The notes beneath the pieces were generated by a model. It was not told the origin of the DNA and made no database searches. It was given only the letters and a program-made list of their open reading frames with translations. A stretch of DNA of 64,000 nt from positions 62,001 through 126,000 of the forward strand of contig JAWPHD010001275.1 of assembly GCA_037043455.1 (NCBI GenBank), in the 5' to 3' direction. A program made the position numbers and the translations under genes. Positions 23,131-34,630 of this stretch are shown in pieces (within the stretch, counting starts at the first letter, position 1; each line of letters starts with the position of its first letter). Origin of the DNA: Cyrtodaria siliqua (taxonomy: Eukaryota > Mollusca > Bivalvia > Adapedonta > Hiatellidae).

Positions 23131-24119
23131 CGAACGCTGACGTGTAATGAGCAGAAACGTTTTTTCCGACAGGCAAACTGTAAAGCCGCTACGTATAGAA
23201 GTCACATATGGAGTCAGCGGAGGAGCCGGGAAGGCAAACAGAGACATGAGAATAATGCAGAACGCTTTTTCACGGTCCAGGATTGTTTCACTTCAACACT
23301 CCCAACTGGCTGGAGGGCCGTTTTTACAATAAGTGAACAATAAACAGACCTGAAACATGCTTCGGGTCTGGTAACAGAGGACTCTTCAGGGTTTGCCCGA
23401 GGCCCGCCACTGCTTCAGGGGTGCCGCAATTTAAAGAGTAATTTTCAATATTTTGAACGAAGAAACCAGTACAGATACAACATTATTAAACGATCATTTA
23501 GAATGTTTTGAAATTCAGGAAATAAATTTATATCAAAATAACGGAAATGTTATAAATACAGTTATGATTAGTTTATAGAAAAACAAAGACGTTTGTGAAA
23601 GTATGTGAGCTAATCCGGGCATTAAAGACGCATTAAGAAATAACTATAAAATTTCATTTTTCGATCCGGCAGTTTCTTTTTCTAAAAATAATAAATTCTC
23701 ATTAGAAAACGTTAAATTTGTTGGAAAAACCATGATCGATTTAATAAAATAAAAGGTGCGTGGTTCAAGTCCCGATAGTTTTATACATAACTTGGACACA
23801 AACTGAGTTTGCATATTAATAACTGTTGATTATATGGCACCAATAAAATATTTAAACATATGGCAGACTTATGGAAAACAAATCAAGGTACTGATCAAAG
23901 CTTCACGACAACTTCAAGTTTGTTGTGTGTCCCTTTAAAGGAGATTATTAAACTGGAGATGGAATATTAAAATATGTAATGTTTCTTGATGATGGATGGG
24001 GGACTATCAGCGTTAAGGCACCATGCATAAACTATTCTGTTGTTGTAAAGAATAGTCTTTAGAAAACAGCTTTTGTCATAAAGTTTAATAAATCATTATG
24101 GGATCCTGTAAACAGTCTG

Positions 24120-24640
24120 ACATGGGTTAGTCTTTGTTTGGAAAATATTGAATTTAAACTTTTCATACCAGAGAAGAGAGTTCAATATCTGCTACTGACT
24201 ACTTATTTGATAACTAAGCGCACGCCAGTTAGCGAAACGTACTTTCAAATTTCAATGATGCATGTTATTGGCAATATCGCGAGATTTACTACAAGGTCAA
24301 TATACGTAGCCATTGAAGGTAGATCTTCTTGGGACTACTTATTTAAATTGCTATTTTGGTAGAATAACGTAGACAATCAAACTGGGTAATGTTTCTCGCT
24401 GCCAGACTATAGTTTATTCAGATGATAGCAACAGAGCATTGCGGAACGTCAATTCAATGTTCCACAAAGCATGGTCAGAAGAAAACGCCTTAAAACGGTT
24501 CTACTTTCAGAGAAATTTAAAAAGTAAAAATAGAATTAATGCTTATGGTTCTGCTAAAGATCAAGTCAGTTAATTGGTTCACGTATCCTCTAAACGGCGC
24601 CAGAATAATTACGGCGGGCAGTACTAAACCTCATTTTCAA
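24120..24640 (+). pseudogene. DIRS-like reverse transcriptase/RNase H relic
   Basis: The frame starting near 24138 reads FKLFIPEKRVQ, then VIGNIARFTTRSIYVAIEG, then RSSWD and LLFW. This order matches the thumb and connection region of DIRS-type polymerases (IP-x-RIQ ... GxIxSM ... TR ... RSSWD ... FW). Downstream, in another frame, VYSDDSN corresponds to the first RNase H aspartate motif (YSDAS), followed by HKAWSEENALK. Stops and frameshifts show it is dead. It lies just beyond the last mapped base of the right arm. It pairs with the recombinase relic at 27533. Identification is from motif memory. Confidence 0.6.
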
Positions 24641-24845
24641 TTGGAAGCACTGGACATTTTGTAACAATGATTTAAATTCAACATTCAGTTAGATATTCAG
24701 AGGTTCTACCTTGATAAACTTTGCCATAATCCAAGGCCCATTAGTCACAAAGAAGGAAATAATTAGATCTAACGATAGTTCTATATAATTCGGGGTGTGC
24801 ACAAACGGGCATTTTTATAGAGTTATTTTTTTTTAAATATTAGGC

Positions 24846-25470
24846 TTGTGCTTTACCAGTGTCGGGTCGGCACAGATTTTATGGATCCGGCGTCAGCTGA
24901 CGGATAAAGCATTTGTGTTGTATTGTATAGATCCAGTGTGGGGCGCCGGACACCGTCACTATTTTGTCATTTTATGGATCCGGCGTCAGGCCGACGCAAT
25001 GCATTTATGTTGTATTGTATCGATGCGGTGTCGGGCGCACACTGTTATTATTTTGTGATTGTATTGATCCAGCGTCAGGCCGGCGCAGAATGCATTTATT
25101 TTGTATTGTATCGACCCGGTGTCGTGCGGGCACACTCTCTATATTGTTATTGTATGGATCCGGCGTCTGGCCGACGCAGCATGACTTTATCGTGTATTGT
25201 AGTGATCCGGTGTCGGGCGGACATAGTCCATATATTATCGTTTACTGGATCCGGCGTCAAGCCGACGCAGAATGTATTTATTTTGTATTGTATTGATCCG
25301 ATGTCGGGCTGACACAGTCACTATAATGTAATTTTATGGATCTGGCGTCAGACCGACGAAGAATGTATTTATTTTGCATTGTATCGATCCGGTGTAGGGC
25401 GGAAAAAATCACTATATTGTCATTTTCTGGATCTAGCGCCAGGCCGCGTAGGTTGTATTTATTGTGTATG
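24846..25470 (+). repeat. 91-bp satellite array (seven units)
   Basis: Units start near 24878, 24970, 25062, 25153, 25242, 25333 and 25423. Each holds two similar halves: GATCCGGTGTCGGGCGGACA and GGATCCGGCGTCAGGCCGAC, each followed by an AT-rich stretch, so the 91-bp unit grew from a dimer of about 45 bp. It is GC-richer than its surroundings. ORFs of 110-129 codons here arise from the repeat phase and are not genes. Confidence 0.9.
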
Positions 25471-27080
25471 TCACAAAATGTCACGGGTAGAGCGTATTGG
25501 TCGTACATAGCTCTTGTAAGTTATCAGTTACACCCTAACCTTTTGTTCGAGTTGAAACAAATTCATGATATATTCATGTAACACGGTAAAGCGTGCACAT
25601 TTTAAGTGGCCGCCAGAGAGGCCATGTCATAAGTTTAGTTTTGTGCTAATGCATGTAAACGTATAGGTCTGTCTTCCTTCAACGGCAAAAAGTGTATAAG
25701 GGGCCTCTCGTGTAGATTCAATACTGCATATTTAGCCACGTTTGTCACGGACTGAACGGGGAAATAATGGTTTGGGCGTAATGTTTGCTATAAAACCCAT
25801 TGTCTTCTAGCTCTTGCCGGGATGGTCGATAGTTACTTTGTTTGAACAGAGATTGGACGGCAAAATTCACAGGCAACATGTGGTTAGTATTTATTTTATC
25901 AAACTTTTATCGTACATTTGTATTCAGTGGGCGGCGCCATCTTGGTTGGCGGTTACGACATCCGGTTAGCTCTGATGTTTCTCAAACATTAACTTTAGAC
26001 TAGCATATGCTTTTGAAGTTACTCTATTAGATGTAATTATTGTAATTGATCATTAATTGTAAAACAATAGTAATTTGATAACAGGGGATAATAGGTGCAT
26101 TAGTTAACGTTGGCGTATAACTCAGTGATTGTAATACACGACTGTTAACATTAGTTAACAATGAGATGAGTGACTAGGATAAATGTTCGACGCGTATGCA
26201 TACTGTTGTATAATGTGGTCAATAGTTGACATGCGTGCATGCATAACTCAGTGAGTGTAATATACGAATGATTTGATAATGTTTATATTACATGTATTAG
26301 GGGCATTGATTAACAGCGACGTACATGGCGTATACATGGCGTTGTAGAATATGTATACATTGCTACTCATCATTAGTACAGCTTACGTATATTTATTGAA
26401 TAATGATTTGTTTGGGTAATGATAATTATGCAAGATTGTTATGTTTGTCAAACGACATCTAAAGCGTATGTATAATTACAGCCTAACCCATCCAGGGTTT
26501 GAACTAAGCCATCCAGGGTTGGAGATAAGCCATCCGGGTTTCGATATTTCGGAGTGGAGCTAAGCGTCCACGGATAACGTAACGAGCGGTGGAGACGGTC
26601 CCCGTACCTGCGCCGCATGGCAAGGTTTTATTAGCGACAACCCCCGGGACACAAGGTGGGCCCGTCATCAGACCTCACTGGAGGAACATCACCCATAATC
26701 TCAGTGGAGTTTAACCATCATTACATCGCGTCACCAACCCTTACAGAAGGCATTTGATGACAATCACCCATTGGATTCGCGCATCATCATCTTCATGAGC
26801 TCTCGCGCATCACAGTTATCGCGCTAGATCATAAATCAACACTGTTATAACTTTAACAACACTTTAGTGTCTTATACATTCAGTATTTATAACAATACTA
26901 AGAACGTCTTAAACGTTCATGAGAACATTCTTTTCATAGTTCATTTGTGTATTCGCTTGTTTTTTTAGATAATTGTATATATATTAAATATATTTTAAAA
27001 GTTGCATTAAACTTATGTAAATGCATTCACCGTCATTGATTCTTTCCTGAATTAGCCCAACGACTAAGGTCATCCTGTGA
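25471..27080. other. Unassigned 1.6 kb between satellite arrays
   Basis: No gene is recognised. It includes a partly repeated motif (ATAACTCAGTGATTGTAATA at 26118 and a variant at 26244). It also has a GC-rich block at 26480-26760 with three CCATCCnGG(G/T)TT(T/G) repeats (26489-26540), unlike its AT-rich surroundings. It could be the untranslated or terminal-repeat part of the DIRS relic or a separate insertion. Confidence 0.5.
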
Positions 27081-27440
27081 CAGTGTATATGGTATCGATT
27101 AGGTGTCGGGCGGACACAGCCACTATATTTTCGTTTTTTGGATCCGGTGTCGGACCGAGGCAGAAAATATTTGTTATATTGAAATGATCCGGTGCCGGGC
27201 GGGCACAAACATTTTTTGGATCCTGCGTCAGGCCGGCGCAAGAAATATTCTAAAGTTGTATCGCACTGATTTGGTGTAGGGCGGACAGAGCAACTGTAAT
27301 ATGGACACGGCGTTAGGCCATCTTATTATGTATTTATATTTTACTGTATCGATCAGGTGTCAGGAATACACAGACATTTTGGGATTCGGCTTCGGACTGT
27401 AGAATGTATTTATGCTTTGAATACCAGTTATTTGGTATAA
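27081..27440 (+). repeat. Second, degraded 91-bp satellite array
   Basis: About four units of the 24846 satellite, recognisable by GGATCCGGTGTCGGACCGAG (27138) and GGATCCTGCGTCAGGCCGGC (27217). Spacing is irregular (75-95 bp) and the units are more diverged. Confidence 0.82.
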
Positions 27441-27532
27441 AGTGTCAGTTATTATAGTTTCAATATAAGAAGGGTTCTTGTGTCGTAATAGCGAGAACAC
27501 ATAAAAGCAGATGGCCAGTTAAATAATTAGAA

Positions 27533-27880
27533 ATGTATTTCGAAAGTTTCAAATTCAATCATGAATCAGAAAAACTTATTTTTAGGAATTTTAATTTCAG
27601 AAATCAATACAACAGTCTTGTATTAAGAAAAGGAAATTATATCTCTTACACAAGAGCTAAAACAAATTACTAGAAAATATTGTCAATGGTCGGCTTAGAA
27701 AAATGAAACTTTGGGTTTCATTCTTTAAGATCCGGGCGCGCTTCAGCAGAAGACAATCAAGGCATGTGGGATCGATTGAAGAAAATACTCGGAAGATGGA
27801 AATCTGAACTCATTAAAAATGGTTATGTGATGAAAGGCGATGACACACAAAGAATAGTTACTCTAAGTTTGGGAATTTAA
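27533..27880 (+). pseudogene. DIRS-like tyrosine recombinase, C-terminal relic
   Basis: A single frame of 116 codons with two internal stops (TAG after AKTNY, TGA after GLEK). It reads through LRKGNYISYTRAK, then FHSLRSGRASAEDN, then LGRWKSELIKNGYV, ending TLSLGI. HSLR supplies the HxxR box, GRW the next conserved position and the Tyr of GYV the nucleophile. This is the arrangement of DIRS/Ngaro recombinases, which integrate circular cDNA. The N-terminal half is not found. Together with the 24120 relic it indicates a disrupted DIRS element. Confidence 0.72.
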
Positions 27881-28284
27881 ATATTTTCTAAATAATGTAC
27901 TCGCTCAACAAATTGAATAAATGTTTGCCTGTGCGAATTAACTTCCTTCTATTGTGTGTTATTTTTTTATAATGTAACATTTATTGGAATAATTTGAAAA
28001 CCTGAAATGTTGAAATTATTTTGGAGAATAGATCAAAGTGTTTTATGTTTGTTTGAACAGAGCGAATTAAAACATAAATGTACATCACATGCACATTTTC
28101 GATACAGCAAAACGACATTTGAAAAGAAACGTTCAAAGTTCGTGCGTGCGCAATATTCATTTTAAAATTAATATACACACAGGCACATGTATTCCGCCTT
28201 ACTTTATTTTTTTCTAAGGCAAAGCAAATTCCCTCATGCTGTTAATTGTTATGTCTTTGTGGAGTAAATCTTTAATATTTGTAA

Positions 28285-29551
28285 AACTTTTGATCTATAG
28301 CGCCTGCACCACCACAAATATCTCCAAACTTTTAATTTCTTGTCTTACTGCCGTTAAAATTCACATTAAACAATATTGTGCTAAACTCTGGGATTAAGGT
28401 TCTTGACAGAATTTGCAATAAATGTCAAGTTTCAACAATAAGCACTTACGACTTCTCTACACTATATACAACCTTACCACATCACCTTATCAAAGACAAG
28501 CTTATTGTTCTTATTAAAAAACATTCGCTAGAGATTAAACTACATGTTTGGCCTGTAATACTATTAAAGCGTTTTCTACTAACGGCAGTTTAGACAATTA
28601 CACTATGTGGACTTGCCAAGAAGTTTTTGAAGCACTCATCTTTCTATTAGATACTATTTACGTCAAGTATGGTACTACCTAACGAAGTGTACACCTCTTG
28701 TCGCAGATTTATTTTTATATTGCTATGAAAGAGATTTCGTGTTGAGTCTTTCTCCAGGCAGATGTTATTGAAGGCTTTAATGTCACTTTTCGGTATCTAG
28801 ATGACTATTAAACATTGACGACCCTTTCTTTTCTACTATGGTTAATAATATATATCCGAAAGAACTTAACAAAGCTAATATTTCTGATACTAACTTTTTC
28901 TTTCTCGATTTACATCTCTCTATTGAAAATGGTGAACTAATTAGCAAACTCTAAGACAAGAGAGATGATTTTAATTTTGATAATGTTAATTATCCCCATT
29001 TAGATTATGATGTTCCCCGAGCAACTTCTTATGCGGTCAATGTGTTTTAACTTATTCGTGTTTCTAGGGCTTGTACTCCATCAGGGTTACCGTTACCATA
29101 AACTTCGTAAAACCTTTGCAATATGTTATTATCGTAACCCTGATCTTCTTTCCAAATATAAAATTAATTTTAGAACTCTTCTGCGACACGGACTCTCACA
29201 ACCTGACTTCTATGCTGACGTGATTTACAAACTTCGTGTGATCCTTGGTCATGATCACTTTCATTCTATCTGTGTTAAATTTGTTAAAAGGTTTATCAAA
29301 AGAAGTTATGACCCTATCATTTTGCAACGCGCGGCAAGCTTGGTGATGGACCCTTTATAAATCGCCACATTGCTTTCCTCTTTAATTGTGCGATGACTGG
29401 ACAGGCTGTGGACCCTTTGATGACATCCAAAAGGACGATGTGTGTCTGCATCTTGTTTTGTCGTGCCGTCAATGATTTGTTCTCTTGTTGCTCTGGCTTC
29501 TGCCAAGTCATTGAGTACCTTCTTTTTGGCTTTGTAGGCTATTGTTAAAGC
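28285..29551 (+). pseudogene. PLE-A reverse transcriptase, long degenerate copy
   Basis: The copy starts at the ACTTTNISK-like codons and continues through STYDFSTLYTTLPHHLIKD (about 28440), the motif-B region (degraded, about 28670-28700), RYLDDY at about 28790, FLDLHLSIENG and DKRDDFNFDNVNYP near 28900-29000. It then reaches the C-terminal GYRYHKLRKTFA and DFYADVIYKLR, to DPL at 29358 and part of the 3' UTR. Frameshifts occur near 28600, 28760 and 28810. It lacks the 3' terminus and the N-terminal domain. The architecture (LPKLHK-type start, YLDD) suggests a Penelope-like polymerase. No GIY-YIG endonuclease is seen anywhere in the window. Confidence 0.8.
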
Positions 29552-29654
29552 TCCAGCTAGTAATAACACTTTAGATTCTTATTGCGGGGATACAATTTAT
29601 GACCACCATACAGCAATGAACGAACGCTAGTCTGACGTCAACACACACATAAAG

Positions 29655-29890
29655 GGGATCTTCGGAAGCAACACAAACAAGAGAGAGAAACTGAAGACTT
29701 GGTTTTATTGTCAAGTATATGAGAACCTGTTTTTCTGTTCATTAGAGGTAATGTAAGACGCAACAACTTTCTGTCTAGCAATACATGGGTTCTATGATCC
29801 TAAATGACCAGTAAGTAATAGCACTTTTAATATTTATTTCTACGGCAGCCATAAAACACTATCCGAACATTTCTGCTTTATCGTATTCGT
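29655..29890 (-). mobile_element. Tail C copy, decayed
   Basis: Minus-strand relative of tail C: AACACAAACAAGAGAGAGAA, a decayed hairpin region, TTCATTAGAGGTAATGTAAG, then GATCCTAAATGACCAGTAAG. The hairpin stem is largely lost. Confidence 0.55.
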
Positions 29891-30440
29891 TTTAATGGAA
29901 TGCAACCGTTACGGTTTCCTTCGCATATTATGTCATGGTAAATAAATGATACTGCGATATAGAAATTCCAACCGCACCACACAGAGCAAATTAAATATAC
30001 AATGAAAAGGACAATGCACAACACAAAGAGCAGTGACGATAAATAAAAGTACATCCCATCAAAAGGAAATCTCTAACAATAATGCCTACATCCAGAGAAA
30101 GTATGAAACGATATACAAATACAAACACACATAATCAGAAACACCTGACGTGAGAACAAAATTGTATTTAACAACCACAACAGTTGCAGCCAAAGAGAAA
30201 AACCATTATAGGGTACGACCAGAGAACCTGAGGGAAGAAAATTCATACACTGTCATTATCTTTCAGAAAAGAACACTGAGGTCACCACTGTACAACAAAC
30301 GATCATTTTTCCAAATATAGACTAATAATATGTAGATTAAGAATTTCTGTTGATTTAGGACAGATGAATTTTTTCAAAACGAGTATTGAAATTATTCTAA
30401 AATTGTGGTTCCATTTAAATATAAAACTATTTCAAAACGA

Positions 30441-30525
30441 GTATGAAAGGAGAAATTTGGAAATCGTCGAACACGATTAATATAAAAAATGTCGCAGTCT
30501 CGGTTTGATTGAGACTGTTAGAAAC
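30441..30525 (-). mobile_element. Tail B stub with intact hairpin
   Basis: Only the last ~85 bases of tail B in minus orientation. Hairpin at 30495-30517 (CAGTCTC/GAGACTG). The 3' end reads GTATGAAAGGAGAAATTTGG on the plus strand, a variant shared with 33499-33596. Confidence 0.7.
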
Positions 30526-30542
30526 AAATGACGATACAGAAC

Positions 30543-30781
30543 TAGGGAAAGTGTGAGGTTTGGTGCACCCTAGAACCGGTTTAAACTCCCAGTGGCCTTC
30601 TTTGCCACTGACCGTTCCAAGGCGGTAGCCCTATTGTCAACCCTTTTGTGTTTGTGTTATATTTTGCATTTAATATTGCCTTTGCCTTCTTGTTTGTCTT
30701 TTTGCGTGTTTGTTTCTGTGTTTTGTGGTTGACTGTCCTCCTTGAATGCTACTTTCCCTGTCCGATCTTTTTGTATTTCTT
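30543..30781 (+). mobile_element. PLE-A 3' UTR fragment
   Basis: It starts at GTGTGAGGTTTGGTGCACCC, includes the block CCAAGGCGGTAGCCCTATTG, and ends TTTTTGTATTTCTT. It contains no coding sequence. The antisense ORF of 91 codons is a shadow. Confidence 0.85.
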
Positions 30782-32165
30782 TGTTACATTTTAGCATATG
30801 ATGATACAAATTGCTCTCTTTAAACGTGATATGAAGGAACTTAAACGAACATCGTTTACAGATATAAGAAACAAAAAAGTTAATGTTATAGAATGTATAC
30901 CAACTGGTCAAGACTAAGTTAGCAGACAACACATTTTAGTTTTAGCTCGGTTTGGCAGGTTAGCTACTTTAAAAGAAGAAAAAAAAAAGCATTCAGCATT
31001 CAAACATACCCCTGTTTCACGGCGCCAACCAAAATGTGGTATTTTTATACCATTCCATGGCCAGCGGAGTATGGTCCCGGTTTCTAACACAATGCGTCTA
31101 AATATCGGGCTCAACGATCTAAAAAACAGGGAATGAATAACATTTCTGACTTCAAACAAGTAGTATGTATAGTCTAGTATTTCAAACCTGAACATATGTC
31201 CCCTGAAATCTTACCTTGTATTAAATGATATAAACAAGTATTAAGACAAAATACACCAGACATTCATCGGACTGCAGGAGGTTTAATGAAGTATTTTAAA
31301 ATGTTCACGGCGAGAACTTCGTATCTTCTTTATACCTCTAGGGAATAGAACCCCCTTATCTGGGCGTTTACATTTTTGAATAAGTGGCACTCGATACAAA
31401 CAAATATTTGCAAATATGGTTTTCTTCTGATGAAATAGACCATATAGCAGAATGATCACTTTAGAAGTTTAATATGTGTGTAAAAAAAAAACATACCAAC
31501 CCATATTTTAATTCAAATATACGTTTTAAAGAATAGAATTAAACGAAGGAAAAACAAATATATTTATAAATACAATGAATTCTCAGTATATTTCATAAAA
31601 AGAGAACAAAGCTATGATAATTTAGAATTGATGAATATTTTACAAGAATAACATTGGTATACATACGAGTATGAACTTTGAAAAATAAAACAAAATAAAT
31701 AATCCGACTGACTGAACACGTAATAAAAGTCCGCTAATTTCAGAGAAAGCCTGTGAGGCATAGTATCTGACAGTAAAACACGGTTCTAATCTCGAAGTCG
31801 GATCCATGCATTGATTTAGTACCCTATATATTTCCATTAAGTTAATTATGTTTTCCAAAGAATGTATTTTATTTGCGTTAAGGGAATCAATAGCCCAGAC
31901 GAAACAGCTAATAAACACAGCTTCCAAGTAAGAATCATAAAATGTAACTTATTTAATGGACGCACGTGTTGAGTTATATATTTGTTTGGTAATGCTTTTG
32001 TATGTCGTAACATTCATAGAAAATAGCATAGACGGATTTACACTTAGACATGGCAGGTGGTCTAGGATCCTACCTGTTTAGACTGTTTGTCCGAAATCAT
32101 TTACCGTTTCAATTTATTTTTTAAAACATACTATATCTAAACTCGAGCCCTATACTCCAACAATA
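30782..32165. other. AT-rich stretch without recognised genes
   Basis: No gene or tandem repeat is recognised. Bases 31065-31125 (TATGGTCCCGGTTTCTAA, ATCGGGCTCAACGATCT) resemble the distal part of tail B, so a decayed B-like copy may cover about 31020-31130. Confidence 0.4.
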
Positions 32166-32608
32166 AAGAAATATAAAAAAAATCGGACAGGGAAAGTAAC
32201 ATTGAAGGAGGACAGTCAACCACAAAACACAGAAATAAACACGCAAACAGACAAACGAAATGTTTGTGTTTTACTTATATTGCCTATTGATGCTGCCTTG
32301 TTGGTTAGAGATTATATCATGGCGGGGATTTCTGTATTTACACTGTATTGTTTTAATGGGATGACAGTATAGGGTAAGTGTGACGTTTGGTGCACCCTAG
32401 AACCGGTTAAAACCCCTAGTGGCCTATTTTGGCACTGACCGTTCCAAGGCGGTAGCCCTATTGTCAACCCTTTTGTGGTTGGGATGTCTTTTGCGTTTAT
32501 TATTACTTTTGCCTTCTTGTTTGTCTGTTTGCGTGTTTGTTTTTGTGTTTTGTGGTTGACTGTCCTCCTTGAATGCTACTTTCCCTGTCCGATCTTTTTA
32601 TATTTCTT
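32166..32608. mobile_element. Foldback PLE-A: two 3' ends joined head to head
   Basis: 32166-32256 is the PLE-A 3' end in minus orientation (AAGAAATATAAAAAAAATCG through CAGACAAACG). At about 32257 it switches to a plus-strand copy of the 3' UTR ending TTTTTATATTTCTT at 32608. Both outer borders are therefore the same 3' terminus. The same arrangement recurs at 61998-62731. It contains no coding sequence. Confidence 0.85.
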
Positions 32609-33498
32609 TATACACACTACCAGACATTTTGACAAACACATGTTGTTAGTGAGAATGACATCTTACATACAGACTATAGAGGTTTGTATATGACTGACAG
32701 TGCTAAGGCGGGGCATCTGTATCTCATGGACACAGCTTTTAGTTTTTTCTTTTTAAAGTTCACTTCTTTCTTACACTATATTATTTTGCTTTTGGACTGT
32801 TTATTGGGGTTTTATTCTTACTAACCTGTCGTTTTTCTCGGTCCAGCGCAGGATTAGGGATTGCAGGAAGAGACCGATATCATCACTAGCCATTAAATAT
32901 GTGTATCATATACTGCACTGATACTGCCACTTTTGTTACGTCAGTTATATCCCCTTTAGCTTTGAATTTCGAATTTCTTAAATATCTGGAAGTCACTTTG
33001 TGTGCTCTGCTACTGAAATGCTGTTCTGATTGCGATGACACTTCACACATTTCGAAATTAAAACCAGTCCTTATAAAATATACATTGGTTTTAACTTTCA
33101 TCATTACAGCATGGACTTTTTTTTTCTTTTCAAACCATTCTGTATCTGTGGGACACTCCCTAACAATACTTGATATAAATAAGTAAGATTGTCGTGCGTT
33201 ACTATATACTGAGGGAAAAAAGTTTAGCAAGCTTTTGTTGCACCCTGGAAATAATACGTCGAACATCTTAATAACGAAACGTAACGAATAAATGAACGTA
33301 GGGGTCAAGCCCGTAAAGTCCTAAAATGTCAGTATATCTCGTATACAGTACTATTTCATCTAAAAAACATTTTACCTCAGTATATAACAAATGTATGAAT
33401 GGAAATGTTACAAATTTCATTAAGCACCATCTATGACCTGTTATTCTATATCATTTGATCCTGGAACTTTTAACATGGTAGCAAGCATGTTTCACTAC
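32609..33498. other. Unassigned, one doubtful ORF
   Basis: No family is recognised. The longest frame is 140 codons on the minus strand (32886-33308). It has no motif I know, and overlapping 95-codon frames exist on the other strand, so I do not call it a gene. Confidence 0.4.
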
Positions 33499-33596
33499 CG
33501 TTCTTGAACAGTCTCAATCAACCGAGACTGAATTTCTTTTTTGTATTTATCGTTTTCGACGATTTCCAGATTTCTCCTTCTTTTTATTAATATAGT
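33499..33596 (+). mobile_element. Tail B 3' end
   Basis: Sense-strand stub: GTTCTTGAACAGTCTCAATC, hairpin 33509-33530 (CAGTCTC/GAGACTG), then GACGATTTCCAGATTTCTCC and the end. It is truncated just upstream of the hairpin. Confidence 0.7.
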
Positions 33597-34446
33597 TATA
33601 CACTACTCCAAATTGCGTCTGTTTCCATTAATAACACAGTTAAATCCCAGCACTCAATATGTACAATTAAATGGACTTCTCTGAATAACGTGGGTTTTAG
33701 AAAGGACATTAATATGGCTCGTGCGCGGTACGTCTCGTGGTGTATTGACACGAACATAAAGTATGGGTTGGACAGAGGAATGTGGCACGATCGTGACAAT
33801 TTTTTTTTCCCGCGGATTTCTTTGGATGATTTATCAGCGTAAAGTGATTTATTTTTACATAATAATAGCTTATTATCACAGAAATTTTTAGCGACAAATT
33901 ACATTATATACACGATGGTACACGCTTGGAATAAATGAAGAAGATACTTCGAATTGCCCTACCATGATGATACATGTTCATGTTGCGCTGTATTAATATT
34001 CACTGATACTATTACAATGCGTTACTAATTGATTTACTAGGTATACGCCTTTCAAGCTACATTTGTTCACTTACAAGTTTAAACTAGACATTTATTGGGA
34101 AATTAAAGTTAAGTGTAACATTATATTATATATACATTTATGGTTACCATAGAACTATGATACGGAATATAGGAAATACAGGTACGAATGCGGCACGACA
34201 CCATCATCACTTTCCTGCGAGGTTTTGGAAGACACCACGTAAAATCTGCACACTGTATTTCAATTGACTAAACCTTATACCCTCTTGTAAGTGTACACAT
34301 ATTATTTATTATGGATCTTTCAAACGAGTCTATTTCTTATCTCTAATAACTACTAATTTGCCCTTTTTTCGCTTTTCACAAAATGGTATTACTTTTGAAA
34401 CTGCGTAATGAATCTACTAGTAAAACACTTAAAATAAACCCGTTTA

Positions 34447-34630
34447 TTAGGATGACAATAGAGTAAGAGTGAGGTTTGGTGCACCCTAGAACCTGGTTTA
34501 AACCCCCAGCGGCCTGTTTTGCCATTGACATTTCCAAGGCGGTAGCCCTATTGTCAATTATTTTGTGTTTGTGATAAGTTGCTCCTTTTTCTCTATGTGT
34601 GTTTGTGGCTGACTGTCGTCCTTGAATCCT
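34447..34630 (+). mobile_element. PLE-A 3' UTR fragment, older variant
   Basis: It begins GGATGACAATAGAGTAAGAG and holds TTGGTGCACCCTAGAACC and CCAAGGCGGTAGCCCTATTG. The final 100 bases are shortened, ending in GCTGACTGTCGTCCTTGAAT without the usual terminus. Confidence 0.75.

Larger units (their letters stand above)
13847..24051 (-). repeat. Right arm of the giant inverted duplication
   Basis: This is the reverse-complement partner of 1-11925. It is interrupted by private insertions absent from the left arm: PLE-A at 13978-14634, MITEs at 17504-17742, PLE-A plus Tc1 at 18945-21328, a 466-bp insert at 22174-22639, and a PLE-A stub at 23080-23130. It lacks the 5.55 kb element E of the left arm, so its empty site is visible near 23260. 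The arm starts inside a mariner element at 13847 and is followed to 24051, where the partner sequence reaches the window edge. The arm may continue further. Confidence 0.93.

Noticed and set aside
23755..23775. tRNA B-box-like GGTTCAAGTCCCG
   Set aside because: No A box, acceptor stem or cloverleaf upstream; the mirrored left-arm copy near 305-325 also lacks them.
1..24051. Palindrome as a sequencing or assembly foldback artefact
   Set aside because: The arms differ by substitutions, many indels and several clean transposon insertions with target duplications, which an artefact would not create.
24923..25312. ORFs of 110-129 codons in the 25 kb region
   Set aside because: They follow the phase of the 91-bp satellite and several frames are open at once; no protein motif.
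32886..33308. 140-codon minus-strand ORF
   Set aside because: No recognisable domain, a competing 95-codon frame on the opposite strand, and no partner copy or exon signals to support it.
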